Shown here: positions 1 to 12,850 of the stretch, in pieces
How positions within the stretch are numbered: the stretch's first letter is position 1
How the letters are laid out: every line of letters begins with the position of its first letter
Origin: Beta vulgaris subsp. vulgaris
Taxonomy: Eukaryota > Streptophyta > Magnoliopsida > Caryophyllales > Amaranthaceae
Assembly: GCF_026745355.1 (NCBI RefSeq)
Contig: NC_079206.1
Location: forward strand, 12,506,779-12,570,778
DNA length: 64,000 bases
Direction of reading: 5' to 3'
The notes under the pieces: generated by a model
Database searches by the model: none
What the model saw: the letters and a program-made list of their open reading frames with translations, nothing else
What the model was told of the DNA's origin: nothing
Program-made: the position numbers and the translations under genes

Positions 1-276
1 ACACTTTTCTGGGAGCCTTTAAATGTTCAAGCAAAAATGCTCTTTGTATTTCTGTATTGCACCTCAGATAACGGCGCATTCATTCCTTTCTCACACAAAC
101 CTAGGACATCTTTACCTCACTATATATACAAACCTTAGCCAATCAAAAGAAGAAAAGAGACAGCTGTAAAGAAGCTAAAAGACAAAAGACATATCCTAGA
201 TGAAAGACAAAATAAAATAAAACAAACAAAGAAAATAACCAGTAGGACTAAATAGAACTAAGAGCTATTTTCTTCA
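1..276 (-). repeat. Left LTR of copia A (3' LTR in its own orientation), truncated by window edge
   Basis: Aligns to 15127-15374 with no base substitutions, only three single-base differences in A or T runs. It ends in TTCTTCA at 276, the expected terminal CA, next to a C-rich tract that is the minus-strand polypurine tract. A TATA-like TATATATAG and an ATTGG (CCAAT) box are readable on the minus strand near 120-145. Confidence 0.93.
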
Positions 277-1680
277 CCCCCCTTTCAAGTTGGACTTTGT
301 CTACCATACAAAGGCCTAACTTGAGACAAAGATAAGTATGTTGAGCTTCAGAGAGCGATTTTGTCATGATGTCTGCTAGTTGTAGAGAGGATTTGATGTA
401 GGCTGTGGCAATGAATCCTTCCTCAATGTGCTCTCTGATGTAGTGACAGTCGAGTTTGAGGTGTTTAGTTCTTTCATGATATACTGGATTCTGAGCAATG
501 TAATGTGCAGCCTTGTTGTCACAGTATAGAGTGACAGGATGAGGGATGGAAAGAGTAAGATCTTCAATAATACCATCTATCCAAACCAACTCACTTGTTG
601 TTTGGGACATGGATCTATATTCAGACTCAGCTGAGGACTTGGAGACAGTTTTTAGTTTCTTAGTCTTCCAAGATACAATACATCTTCCCAAAAAAAACAC
701 AGTAACCAGTAAGAGATCTACCACTGAATGCACAGGCTCCCCAATCAGCATCACAAAAACCAGTCATGGTTAAGGCTGATTCAGCTGGATAAAACAGACC
801 TTGAGAAATGTTTCCTTTGAGATATCTAACAATATGCATAGCAGCATCCCAGTGAGGTTGTCTAGGACAACTCATGAATTGGCTCAGTTGTTGTACTGAG
901 TATGACAAATCAGGTCTGCTAAGATTAAGGTATAGAAGTCTACCTATGAGTCTTCTGAATTTCTCAGGGTCTGTCATCATTTCTCCTTGATCTGTGGAGA
1001 GTTTGATACCTTTAGGAAAAGGAAATTTTGCTGCTTTGCAATCTAATAGCCCTGAGTCAGCCACAATGTCCAAAGCATATTTCCTTTGATGAAGCATAAT
1101 CCCTTCAGAGTTCCTGGCAACTTCCAATCCAAGGAAATACCTCATTTCACCTAAATCTTTCACAGTAAAAGCATTATCTAGGGCTCCCTTAATCTCTTCA
1201 ATGTAGTCAGTGTCATCACCAGTGATTAAGAGATCATCCACATAAACAAGGATAATGCAGAACTTCTGATTGTCTTTTCTACAAAAGAGTGAGTAGTCCC
1301 TCTTGGATTGTTTGAATTTGTTATGTAAAAGAAACTCTCTCAGTTGGATGTTCCATTGTCTTGATGCCTGCTTTAACCCATATAAACTTCTCTGTAATTT
1401 GCATACTTTCCCTTCCAGTCTTGCCTGAGATCCTGGTGGAGGCTTCATATATATCTCCTCTTCAATATACCCATGTAAGAATGCATTGTTAATGTCAAGT
1501 TGGTGCAATTTCCAATTTTTCATTGCACTCAAGGCTATGAGAATTCTTTCACTTGTGAACTTAGCAACAGGGGAAAAAGTGTGTTTATACTCTTTCCCTT
1601 TGAGTTGCTTGTCTCCTCTAGCTACCAACCTTGCTTTAAGCCTTTCAATGGTTCCATCTGGCCTTACTTTGGTTTTATAA
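248..1680 (-). pseudogene. Copia A reverse transcriptase and RNase H
   Basis: Minus-strand coding. RT is recognisable by LHQLDINNAFLHG and the catalytic ILVYVDDLLITG, followed by the SLYGLKQ motif region typical of copia. RNase H follows with SKSSAESEYRSM, LYCDNKAA and the ADIMTK terminal motif. Two breaks are visible: an in-frame TGA at about 1675 where the family normally has tryptophan before VYK, and a frameshift near 690-700 next to an A run between the RT thumb and RNase H. The reading frame runs into the polypurine tract, the usual copia end. The A-run shift could be a sequencing error; the TGA is a substitution. Confidence 0.92.
277..286 (-). other. Polypurine tract of copia A
   Basis: On the minus strand this reads GAAAGGGGGG directly before the TGAAG start of the LTR, the position where plus-strand DNA synthesis is primed in LTR retrotransposons. 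Confidence 0.85.
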
Positions 1681-1682
1681 AC

Positions 1683-2608
1683 TCATTTGCTATCAATAGC
1701 ATGTTTTCCAATAGGTAGATCTGTCACTACCCAAGTGTTGTTGTTTTCCAAGGCTGCTATCTCCTGATCCATTGCTTCAATCCATCCTGTGTGTTGTGAA
1801 GCTTCTTGATAAGTATTTGGTTCTTTAATCTGTAAAACATGATTCAAAGAACACAAATAGTCTTCAGGATATGTGAAATGATCATCCAAGGTCTGCACAT
1901 TAAAAGTGGGCCTAACTGCTTCAAGGTTGCTTGGTGGCAGTGTATATTCATAGTCAGCAAACTTTCTTGGTATGGTTCTTGTTCTGGTTGGCCTGATGGA
2001 GTCTTCAACATTTACATCAGTCACTTTTCCCAATTCTCCTTCGGATCTCTCTGTGACATGGGCTTCATCATTGATGTTTGTGTTCATCAACTCAGGTTGT
2101 CTCTCATGATGTTGAGTAACACCATCTTGTTCTTCTGCATCTATCTCTGCATCTGTGCACACACCTTCAGTCATATCCTCATTCCCAGTTGGAATTACAC
2201 TTTCATCAACCTGCACAGCATCAAACTTACATCCAGGGATGCTATTAAAATGTAACTTCATAGCATCCTTCTCAATTGTGGGATTCAAGAAAGGAAAGAT
2301 CTCCTCTTGAAAAACCACATATCTGCTCAAAAACAATTTTTTTTCATTCAAGTCATATAGTTAATATCCCTTTTGAGCATAGGGATATCCTACTAGGACA
2401 CTTCTTACTCCCTTCTCTTCAAACTTATCACCTTTTTTTCCACCTTTAGTTCCATAGCATAAACAACCTATAACTCTAAGGTGTTCATACTCAGGTTTCT
2501 TCTTTAATAACCTTTCATAAGGTGTTTCCCAACCTATTACAGCACTTGGCAACAAATTGATTAGATGTGTTGCACTTAGAATACACTCTCCCCACAAATA
2601 CTTTGGGA
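1683..2608 (-). pseudogene. Copia A integrase C-terminal part and linker to RT
   Basis: Continues the integrase ORF interrupted by element B at 12851. The stretch 2597-2361 contains HLINLLPS and TPYERLLKKKPEY with VIGCLCYG, the conserved post-catalytic region of copia integrases. A frame break occurs near 2351-2361 next to a T run. 2351-1683 is the acidic linker, ending in WIEAMDQEIAALENNNTW, which is the start of the RT domain. Confidence 0.9.
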
Positions 2609-2613
2609 GTCCT

Positions 2614-5229
2614 TGTAACGCCCCGACTACTAATTCACTATTTAAGATAATCTAATTAGCAGCGGAATACCTATTTAGTCGAGGCATTACTGCCGCACCT
2701 TCGGTTAGGAAGGTGCAAGGCTACAATCATATAACATATTTAAACATTATGAGATAATAGTGGTAACTTAAACATCTTATGATATAATAAAGTAAACAAC
2801 ATTAACGTTACATGACATGACAATGATAATTTATATTAAAGTATACGGTCTTACATTCTAGTTAAGTTAACCTTACAAGTTAGTAGCACTATTACTAGAT
2901 GATTTAATAAGGTGGTAATCCATGCCACTACGCAGTACCATCTTCCCCAGCAGTACCTAAAACATAAATACAAAACGTTATGAGCCGAGGCTCAGTAACA
3001 AACTACCCTAGCAACGTAAACTCATTTCAACTCATTTTATTTACAAAACATGGAGAAAGAATAATTCAAACATTTACGAAAACAATATCATTCAATTCAC
3101 TTTAATATTCCATGATTCCATTTCATCAGTTTTTACTCTGGTTGATGTACATCAGTCAGTGCTGGGACGTCTCCCAGTATGTGTATGCACCACTGTGCAA
3201 GGGCCTTGGCCCCGGGCATTACCCTACACCAGTAACAGTAGTGGGCCAGTGCCCCAGTAAACAGTACGGTGCGTGCCCCAGTAAACAGTACGGTGCGTGC
3301 ACGACCTTCAGTCAGTCAGTAGGTACAACCAACCAGTTCTTCACTTTTCTTTATCATGTTACGTTTCTTTTATTTTAACAGTTGACCAGTGTATTACAGT
3401 AACTCAGTACTTCCATTAATATTTCATAAACAATATCATTTCAGTGATCAGTATGCTTCTGTAACTCAGTATCTTTCAATCATATAAATCTCAGGATACG
3501 TAACCAAAACATGTAATAATATTCCCGCAACTCAAAAAAAGTACATGTTCATAAATCATCATCTCAGTAGCATATTATAAAAACGCATTTCAAAGGAATT
3601 GCGGGTACTAGCAGTAGTTGTTACCTTGATTGCATAATAATAATAATTATAATAATAATCCTCTTCTTACGTCCTTGATATCGTCCTTACTGAGCTCCGA
3701 GGAACGGGTTCTTTTAAGTTTCAAAACGAGTATTTTATAAGTTAGAAATTAATATAAGTGCTCCTTAAGTATGATTCTTAGTTTATAGTATTGTCTATAT
3801 AAGTTATAAAGTCTAACTTATTAAACGATTACGTAATATATTGAAGTTATAATAGTTTATCCAATCCTTTAAACTTATTTCTATAGATATTACTTAAAAT
3901 TCGAATTAAAAGTATTATCCTTCAATTAGTCATATTATTATGTTATAAGTTTTATAACTTAATAGTGCACTCATATAAGTTAGTTACTTATTAAAATTAG
4001 AAGTGACTATAATTTTTAAACTAGTTTAGAAACATATAAGGAAGCATGTTATAACTTAAATAATTTAAAGTTTGACTATTTATGTTTTTGTAGGACTAAC
4101 TGTAAATAACATTTGCTGAACTTAGCTAACCTATAATTTATAAGTGACTTGACTTAGTTATAAGCTTGCATTATCAACACTATTATTACATAGCCAAAAG
4201 GGTTTAATAAATTAGGAAGTTAGTATATATAAACATTATAAAGTCAACATTTTAGAAAACAATTGTAAAACATTAGACTCACCTCAAAAACAGAATACAC
4301 ACGCGGGGAGGGGCTTGGCGTCGCGGCAGGGGTCCGGCAGGGCAGCGTTCCGAGCGGCGAACGCGACAGAAGGCGGCGAGCAGCAAGGCGAGTGTGGTGG
4401 TGCTGTGCAGTTCGCGAAAGAGGAAGAGAAAGAGAGAGACGAGTGTGCAGGGGGGGGGGGTCGAAGGAGATGAAGGTGCAGCGAGAGAGGAGGGCGACGG
4501 TCGGCGGTTGGTCGGAAAGTGGGGAGGTGGTGGCTGTGTGGTGGTTGTGGTGGTGGTCGAAAATAAAAGAACAGAGGAGTTGAAATTCTGTTTTCACTTT
4601 CTTTTAGTTGATTTAATTTTTTTCTGAATTGTTGTTGATTTTGTGTGGAAAATTTCAAACTCAATCTCCCTATTTATAGAGGAATTGCTATCTCACAAGA
4701 TGAATTTCAGAAATTAAAAATTCACCAAACCATGGCATCCATGGTTTTTCAAGAAAAACAAGAAGCTTAACCATTGTTTTTGAGTGAATTTCAGTGGGTT
4801 TAATGAGTTTGTGAGGGAAAAAGTATAATTATAAAATGTTTGCTGGTTTTGTAAAACAAGGGAAGAAGAGGAATTCCATGGCTTGAGAGTTTTGGTTTGC
4901 ACGCCATTGACAAAGGAGGGAGATGATTCTTCTTTTTTTTCTTTTATTTCTTGTTTACTGATGTTTGTGAATTGGGCTCATATTATGAGTTGGAGTTTCT
5001 TTTGCTAATTTTATTACTCACCTTATGTATTACATCTAACTCCAAATTACTTACAAGGTTGACTAAAGACTTTAGAATTCTAATTTATGAACCTCATTAT
5101 CCAAAAATTACTAAACAAAATATCTTAGAAATTAACTTACTAATTTTTATTTACTAAGATTGGTTCACTTTTAGTTTATTAACTAAGATTAGTTATCAAT
5201 TAAATAAAATTAGAACTTGGGGTATTACA
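2614..5229 (-). repeat. Left LTR of gypsy B (3' LTR)
   Basis: 2616 bp, matching 10207-12850 over its whole length with scattered substitutions and many small indels. The most variable part is a GC-rich stretch at about 4300-4580, embedded in otherwise AT-rich LTR. The short minus-strand ORFs there are proline- and serine-rich and are probably not genes. A short tandem motif around CCCCAGTAAACAGTACGG at about 3250-3300 also differs in copy between LTRs. Confidence 0.95.
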
Positions 5230-5243
5230 TCCTTCCCCTCTTA
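5230..5243 (-). other. Polypurine tract of gypsy B
   Basis: On the minus strand it reads AAGAGGGGAAGGA immediately before the LTR start TGTAATACC, as expected for second-strand priming. Confidence 0.85.
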
Positions 5244-5426
5244 GAAAAAAGTTTCGTCCTCGAAACTGGAGCTCAGTTAGAACCTATATCATTGATAACA
5301 TATAAAAATTCAATCCATATGATATATGCGAAATAAGTAATGTCATAAATCATTTCATCAAACATTCACATCATGCAGTATCATATAAATTTCGATTAAA
5401 GCATTCATTACATAAGATCATATCAC

Positions 5427-6694
5427 CTAAGAGAAAAGGTGGGGATATTTTGCTCTCATTTGTTCTTCTACTTCCCAAGTAGCTTCAGAAGTCAAGTGGT
5501 TAGCCCATAGAACTTTCACCATTTGGATCACCTTACTTCTCAGTTGCTTTTCTCTTCGGTCAAGTATTTCAATTGGTTTCTCCTCATAGGTCAAGTCATT
5601 TCGTAGCTGTAAAGGCTCGTGTCTAATAATGTGGCTCGGATCTGGGACATATTTGCGCAACATCGACACATGGAATACATTATGGACCTTGTCCAGGTCA
5701 GTCGCGTCATATGAACCGATTGCTACCTCATTAACCCGTTCTAAGATCTCATATGGTCCAATATACCTAGGACGTAGCTTCCCTGATTGGCCAAATCTCA
5801 TGATTCCTTTCGTGGGTGATTTTTCAAGAATACGATCTCCTACCATAAACTCCAATGGTCTTCTCCGTCGATCTGCATAACTCTTTTGTCTACTCTGAGC
5901 TGCTTTCATTCTTGATTGTATCAATCGGATCTTATCTGTGGTTTCCTGAATCAATTCTGGACCTATGACACGTGCTTCATCAATATCGCTCCAGCACAAG
6001 GGCGTGCGACATTTCCTGCCATAAAGTGCTTCATAGGGAGCCATCCCAATAGTGGCTTGATAACTGTTATTGTACGAAAACTCCACCATAGGTAAGAATT
6101 TCTCCCAAGTTCCTTGAAAATCCAAAACACAAGCTCTAAGCATATCTTCCACAATCTGATTTGTCCTTTCTGTCTGTCCGTCTGTTGTCGGATGAAAAGC
6201 AGTACTAAAGTTAAGCCTTGTTCCCAGAGCTTTCTGTAACTCTTCCAGAATTTTGCTGAAATCTTGAATCACGATCAGAAACAATTGAGCTAGGCACTCC
6301 ATGTAAGCGTACTATCGTGTTCATTATAATTCAGCCAATCGATCCAAACTCCAGTTACTCTTCACTGCTAGGAAATGTGCCGACTTTGTCAACCGATCCA
6401 CAATAACCCAAATGGAATTCATTCCCTTGGTTGACATAGGCAAACCCAAGATGAAATCCATCGATATGGAATCCCATTTCCACTCGGCACATCCAAAGGC
6501 TGCAACAAACCAGCTGGCCTCTGGTGTTCTATCTTAATCCTCTGGCATGTTAAGCATTTAGCCACAAAGTCTGCTACTTCCTGTTTCATATTGCTCCACC
6601 AGTACACCTGCCTTAAATCCTTGTACAACTTATTTCCTCCAGGATGAATTGAATATGGTGCATTGTGAGACTCATTCAAAATTCTTTTCTTCAA
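5427..6694 (-). pseudogene. Gypsy B integrase with C-terminal chromodomain-like tail
   Basis: The minus-strand zinc-binding HHCC region is at 6694-6500 (APYSIHPGGNKLYKDL, CLTCQRIK). The catalytic core continues through 6400-5900 with broken frames; FHPTTDGQTERTNQ carries the catalytic glutamate. The C-terminal part, at about 5800-5430, has GPYEILERVNEVA, FHVSMLRKYVPD and a final WANHLTSEATWEVE typical of gypsy integrase tails. Frameshifts occur near 6302-6419. It integrates cDNA in an active element; this copy cannot encode a full protein. Confidence 0.93.
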
Positions 6695-6899
6695 ATTTTT
6701 ATCATTTGGAACACATAATCTCCTTGAAACCTCAAAGTTCCATCTTCTTGGATCACAAAACCAGGTGACTTCCCATTCTTCACATCCAACTTTATTCGTT
6801 CCAGTTGTGAATCCTTTCCCTGAGCTCCCTTTATTTCATCCATTAAGCACGGCCTTACCTCTATTGCATTCAGACAACACCCTTTTTCCTTCTGAATGA

Positions 6900-8200
6900 G
6901 TTCTACCTCCATCTCACCAAATCATCATGAATGGCTCGAGGAATAGACAGATGTTTTCAGGTGAGATTTACGACTCAGGGCATCAGCAACTACATTGCTT
7001 TTCCAGGATGTATTGAATATCAAGATCATAGTCTTTCAGGAGTTCTAGCCACCTACGTTGCCTCATGTTGAGCTCTTTTTGGGTGAAGATATATTTCAGG
7101 CTTTTGTGATCAGTGAAAATTTGACACGAGGCTCCATATAATAATGTCTCCAAATTTTGAGGGCAAAGACAACAGCAGCAAGTTCAAGGTCAGTGGTGGG
7201 ATAATTTTGTTCATGTGTTTTGAGTTGGCGAGAGGCATATGCTATCACTTTCCATTTTGCATTAAGACACAACCTAACCCGTGTTTGGAGGCATCACTAT
7301 AGATAACAAATCCCTCGGTTCCAGATGGAAGGGTAAGAACAGGGGCAGTGGTGAGTCTTCTTTTAAGTTCTTGGAAGGCAGTCTCACACTCCTCAGTCCA
7401 CTTATATTTGACATTCTTCCTCACAAGTTTGGTTATGGGTAAGGCAATTCTAGAGAAATCTTGCACAAATCTTCTGTAATAGCCAGCTAATCCCATGAAA
7501 CTCCGAACTTCAGGAACATTAGTTGGTCTAGGCCACTCCACTATTGCTTTTATTTTCTCGGGATCCACCGACACTCCTTCTTCAGAGATAATATGACCCA
7601 AAAATGATATCTTCTTGAGCCAGAATTCACACTTTGACAGCTTAGCATATAATTGATTTTCCACTAACATCTCCATTACTTTCCTCAAATGCTCCTTATG
7701 TTCCTCCATGTTCTTAGAGTACACTAAAATATCATCAATGAAAACAACCACAAACTTGTCTAGGTATGGCTTGAAGACACGGTTCATTAAGTCCATAAAT
7801 ACAGATGGTGCATTGGTTAACCCAAAAGGCATAACAACAAACTCATAATGGCCATACGGGTTCTAAAGGCAGTTTTTGGAATATCCTCAGGCTTGATACG
7901 AAGTTGATGGTAACCAGACCTCAAATCTATTTTCGAAAAGACTTTTGCACCTCGAAGTTGATCAAACAAATCATCTATGCGGGGTAAGGGTACTTATTTT
8001 TAATGGTGATCTTGTTTAATTCCCGATAATCAATGCATAACCTCAAACTTCCATCCTTTTTCTTCACAAATAAAACTGGGCTCCCCAAGGTGACACACTC
8101 GGTCGAATATATCCTTTTTCAAGTAACTCATCTAATTTTTCTTCAATTCTTGTAACTCGGTTGGGGCCATCCTATAGGGTGCCTTGGAAATGGGGCTGAT
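6900..8200 (-). pseudogene. Gypsy B reverse transcriptase and RNase H
   Basis: The longest open piece, 7832-7245, starts [17 protein letters not shown] and contains the catalytic FIDDILVYS and [11 protein letters not shown]. Upstream, in other frames at 8200-7840, I read IDYRELNK and [14 protein letters not shown] RT motifs, so RT is complete but frameshifted at least twice. RNase H starts at [16 protein letters not shown] (about 7290) and continues out of frame to about 7100. Upstream lies the protease, downstream the integrase. Confidence 0.93.
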
Positions 8201-8449
8201 CCTGGGATTATCTCGATGCTAAAATCTAATTCTCTTGTGGAGGCATACCAGGTATCTCATCGGGAAACACATTTGGGTATTCACAAACCACAGGTATATC
8301 AGTATGGAAGGTTTAGGGGAATTTACATCTATGACACTAAAAGGTACCCAAAATAGTCAAACTCAGGCATCTTTTGAGCTCTCAACCCATAAACAATTTG
8401 GATTTGAGGTTTTGTCACAAATTTTGGTATGAAATTCTACGCCCATCAG

Positions 8450-8770
8450 GTGCTTTAAGGGTCACACTCTGCTTAACACAATTATGTCAGCCTCATATTT
8501 AGTCAACCAATTCATCCCCAAAATCACATCAAACTCAGATAACTCAAATTCTACAAGGTCAACTAGAAACTCAACTTTCCCCAACACAATTGGACAATTC
8601 TATACATGACTCTACATCTCACAGTTTTCCAGTAGGTAGGGCAACATTTAGAGAGGAAAAGTCACATGATGGTTGCAAGTTCAGGTTTTGGCAAACAATG
8701 GGGAAATGAAAGAATGTGAAGCTCCCGAATCAAATAAAACATGGACAGGCAAAGAATGGATAGAGAAAGT
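8450..8770 (-). pseudogene. Gypsy B aspartic protease
   Basis: A minus-strand DSGAS active-site motif is encoded at about 8720-8731. A second hallmark, DVILGMNWL, is at about 8500-8540, matching plant gypsy retropepsins (RVP_2 type). No single open frame spans both. Confidence 0.8.
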
Positions 8771-9446
8771 ACCGTAATAACAGTGTCATCATTCTCAGCC
8801 TCATCTTGCCTCATGACATAGATTCTTCCTGTCGGTGCTTGTCGTGGTGGATTACGATATGCTCCAGTTGTGTTGTTGTTTCGGTTGCGATTAGTACCAG
8901 CTGAAGACGTTCCTCCAATGCTATTATTTGCTCCTGGTGGCTTAGGACAATCCCTGACATAATGATCACGACTCCCACATCTATAGCAAGCATTTGAGCC
9001 AACACGACATTCACTCTCTGAATGATTCCTTCTTCCACACTTGGCACACTCCTGAGGTTTGTTCACAGGTGCCCTGAAGTTACTCTGGACTCGGTTACCT
9101 CCATGATAACCTTGACCCCTATAATCAGATTGACCACTATCATTTCTCCTGAAATTTTGGCTCCCTTGATTAGCCTTTTTGCCCCTCCTTGATTTTCATT
9201 CCTCCCATCATTTCTCCTTTTAAAGTTACTATTCTGAGATTCTCGAAGCAATACTACGCGTTCCACATTAACAGCAACATCAACCATATCCTGGTATGAA
9301 GTGAACCTTTGAGATGCCAACCTATCCTGATATTTGAGCTGAAGACCTCGCTCAAAACGGTTCATCCTTGACTGCTCACTAGTTACCAGCTCAGGTGCGA
9401 ATCTTGAAAGCTCCATGAACTTATTAGCATATTCCAAAACACTCAT
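8662..9446 (-). pseudogene. Gypsy B gag with two CCHC zinc knuckles
   Basis: 9446-9063 encodes a retrotransposon gag core (RMNRFERGLQLKYQDRL, SYQDMVDVAVNVERV). After a frame break, 9066-8811 has two CCHC nucleocapsid knuckles, CAKCGRRNHSESEC and CYRCGSRDHYVRDC. The N-terminal gag half upstream (9446-9960) is present only as short broken frames. Normal gypsy gag would be one ORF. Confidence 0.9.
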
Positions 9447-10191
9447 GTACCTTGCTGTAAGTGAAGGAATTCATCTTCTTTCTGCTTCCTAAGTGAGGAG
9501 GGTAAAATTTATCTCGCATCAAATCCTGAAGTTTCTCCATCCAAACCCAGGTTCATTTTTCTTTTCTTAACAATCTTCCACCATAAACTTGCTTGGCCCG
9601 TGAGATAAAATACAGCAAAGTCTACCCTCCATTTCTCAGGGCATTGCAAGGTTTCAAACAGCTGTCAATGCGATTAATCCAATCTTCAAACGCCACTGGA
9701 TCAGGCTTACCATCATAAAGGTGGTTAAGAGATGAGAACTTTTGAACATCGCAGCGCTCTCATTTTCATTAGAACTACCTTCCTCCGGGATTCTTGGATT
9801 AACTCAGCTAACATAGTGCTCATATTTTCCAACTTTCCATCCTTGCATTTCTTCTAAAGGTTCATAATCATCATCCTGGTCATCCTCTATATGCACATCC
9901 TCCAGTGCACATTTTCAGCACCGTTGTAACATCGTTGTTGAATCAACGGTCGACATTCTGCATGTCAAATTACAGTTACGTTGAAATAAAATTATAAAAT
10001 ATTCCCATTTCCCGTATCCTACGCTCACACTCATTATAAATATTTTTAGTTTTCAATTTACTTAATTTAATTTAACCATAATTCCTTATTTTATCTATAA
10101 TTTAACCATGTACCTTTAAATCTTCTTTATAACTTAATATTTTTATTTAACGTAAAACCATGGGGTTAAACGTTATGGTTCAGAACCGTTT
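9447..10191 (-). other. Gypsy B leader and degraded gag N-terminus
   Basis: This lies between the primer binding site and recognisable gag. It has no long ORF. The part near the PBS (9960-10190) is AT-rich untranslated leader; the rest should hold the gag N-terminus, broken by several stops. Confidence 0.6.
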
Positions 10192-10203
10192 GCTCTGATA
10201 CCA
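10192..10203 (-). other. Primer binding site of gypsy B, initiator tRNA-Met type
   Basis: On the minus strand this reads TGGTATCAGAGC, the complement of the 3' end of plant initiator tRNA-Met. It begins three bases inside the end of the right LTR. Confidence 0.93.
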
Positions 10204-10206
10204 CTC

Positions 10207-12850
10207 TGTAACGCCCCGACTACTAATTCACTATTTAAGATAATCTAATTAGCAGCGGAATACCTATTTAGTCGAGGCATTACTGCCGCACCTTCGGTTA
10301 GGAAGGTGCAAGGCTACAATCATATAACATATTTAAACATTATGAGATAATAGTGATAACTTAAACATCTTATGATATAATAAAGTAACAACGTTAACGT
10401 TACATTGACATGACAAGATAATTATATTAAAGTATACGGTCTTACATTCTAGTTAAGTTAACCTTACAAGTTAGTAGCACTATTACTAGATGATTTAATA
10501 AGGTGGTAATCCTTGCCACTACGCAGTACCATCTTCCCCAGCAGTACCTAAAACATAAATACAAAACGTTATGAGCCGAGGCTCAGTAACAAACTACCCT
10601 AGCAACGTAAACTCATTTCAACTCATTTTATTTACAAAACAAGGAGAAAGAATAATTCAAACATTTACGAAAACAATATTCATTCAATTCACTTTAATAT
10701 TCCATGATTCCATTTCATCAGTTTTTACTCTGGTTGATGTACATCAGTCAGTGCTGGGACGTCTCCCAGTATGTGTATGCACCACTGTGCAAGGGCCTTG
10801 GCCCGGCATTACCCTACACCAGTAACAGTAGTGGGCCAGTGCCCCAGTAAGCAGTAGCGGGCCAGTGCCCCAGTAAACAGTACGGTACGTGCACGACCTT
10901 CAGTCAGTCAGTAGGTACAACCAACCAGTTCTTTCACTTTTCTTTATCATGTTACGTTTCTTTTATTTTAACAGTGACCAGTGTATTACAGTAACTCAGT
11001 ACTTCCATTAATATTTCATAAACAATATCATTTCAGTGATCAGTATGCTTCTGTAACTCAGTATCTTTCAATCATATAAATCTCAGGATACGTAACCAAA
11101 ACATGTAATAATATTCCCGCAACTCAAAAAAAAGTACATGTTCATAAATCATCATCTCAGTAGCATATTATAAAAACGCATTTCAAAGGAATTGCGGGTA
11201 CTAGCAGTAGTTGTTACCTTGATTGCATAATAATAATAATAATCCTCTTCTTACGTCCTTGATATCGTCCTTACTGAGCTCCGAGGAACGTGTTCTTTTA
11301 AGTTTCAAAACGAGTATTTTATAAGTTAGAAATTAATATAAGTGCTCCTTAAGTATGATTCTTAGTTTATAGTATTGTCTATATAAGTTATAAAGTCTAA
11401 CTTATTAAACGATTACGTAATATATTGAAGTTATAATAGTTTATCCAATCCTTTAAACTTATTTCTATAGATATTACTTAAAATTCGAATTAAAAGTATT
11501 ATCCTTCAATTAGTCATATTATTATGTTATAAGTTTTATAACTTAATAGTGCACTCATGTAAGTTAGTTACTTATTAAAATTAGAAGTGACTATAATTTT
11601 TAAACTAGTTTAGAAATATATAAGGAAGCATGTTATAACTTAAATAATTTAAAGTTTGACTATTTATGTTTTTGTAGGACTAACTGTAAATAACATTTGC
11701 TGAACTTAGCTAACCTATAATTTATAAGTGACTTGACTTAGTTATAAGCTTGCATTATCAACACAATTATTACATAGCCAAAAGGGTTTAATAAATTAGG
11801 AAGTTAGTATATATAAACATTATAAAGTCAACATTTTAGAAAACAATTGTAAAACATTAGACTCACCTCAAAAACAGAATACACACGCAGGGGAGGGGGC
11901 TTGGCGTCGGCAGGGGTCCGGCGAGGGCAGCGTTCCGAGGCGGCGAAGGCGACAGAAGGGCGGCGAGCAGCAAGGCGAGTGTGGTGGTGTTGTGCAGTTC
12001 GCGAAAGAGGAGAGAGAAAGAGAGAGACGAGTGTGCAGGGGGGGTCGAAGGAGATGAAGATGCAGCGAGAGAGGAGGGCGACGGTCGGCGGTTGGTCGAC
12101 TGGGTGTGGGTTCGCCAAAGGTGGTCGAAAAGTGGGGAGGTGGTGGCTGTGTGGTGGTTGTGGTGGTGGTCGAAAATAAATGAACAGAGGAGTTGAAATT
12201 CTGTTTTCACTTTCTTTTTGTTGATTTAATTTTTTTCTGAATTGTTGTTGATTTTGTGTGGAAAATTTCAAACTCAATCTCCCTATTTATAGAGGAATTG
12301 CTATCTCACAAGATGAATTTCAGAAATTAAAAATTCACCAAACCATGAGCATCCATGGTTTTTCAAGAAAAACAAGAAGCTTAACCATTGTTTTTGAGTG
12401 AATTTCAGTGGGTTTAATGAGTTTGTGAGGGAAAAATTATAATTATAAAATGTTTGCTGGTTTTGTAAAACAAGGGAAGAAGAGGAATTCCATGGCTTGA
12501 GAGTTTTGGTTTTGCACGCCATTGACAAAGGAGGGAGATGATTTTCCTCTTTTTTTTCTTTTATTTCTTGTTTACTGATGTTTGGTTGGAATTGGGCTCA
12601 TATTATGAGTTGGAGTTTCTTTTGCTAATTTTATTACTCACCTTATGTATTACATCTAACTCCAAATTACTTACAAGGTTGACTAAAGACTTTAGAATTC
12701 TAATTTATGAACCTCATTATCCAAAAATTACTAAACAAAATATCTTAGAATTTAACTTACTAATTTTTATTTACTAAGATTGGTTCACTTTTAGTTTATT
12801 AACTAAGATTAGTTATCAATTAAATAAAATTAGAACTTGGGGGTATTACA
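10207..12850 (-). repeat. Right LTR of gypsy B (5' LTR)
   Basis: 2644 bp and the functional 5' LTR for minus-strand transcription. It matches 2614-5229 from TGTAACGCCCC to TATTACA. Differences are mostly small indels with a low rate of substitutions, plus a rearranged short tandem block at about 10830-10890. Confidence 0.95.
12284..12292 (-). promoter_or_regulatory. TATA box in the 5' LTR of gypsy B
   Basis: CTATAAATA on the minus strand, conserved in the other LTR at about 4668-4676. It precedes the GC-rich segment in the direction of transcription, so it is the likely core promoter of the element. Confidence 0.65.

Larger units (their letters stand above)
2614..12850 (-). mobile_element. 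Ty3/gypsy element B (chromovirus-like), nested in copia A
   Basis: A 10.2-kb element on the minus strand, bounded by near-identical 2.6-kb LTRs starting TGTAACGCCCC and ending TATTACA. A perfect 5-bp target duplication GTCCT lies at 2609-2613 and 12851-12855, and copia A coding sequence resumes on either side. Order on the minus strand is gag, protease, RT, RNase H, integrase, which is Ty3/gypsy. Long LTRs and an integrase tail with a chromodomain-like TWEVEEQMRAKYP suggest the Tekay/Del chromovirus group; that lineage is inference. All ORFs are broken. Confidence 0.95.

Noticed and set aside
4244..4664. Proline/serine-rich ORFs on the minus strand in the LTR of gypsy B, repeated at 11828-12277
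   Set aside because: They lie in a GC-rich LTR segment that differs by indels between the two LTRs, with different frames in each; base composition explains them.
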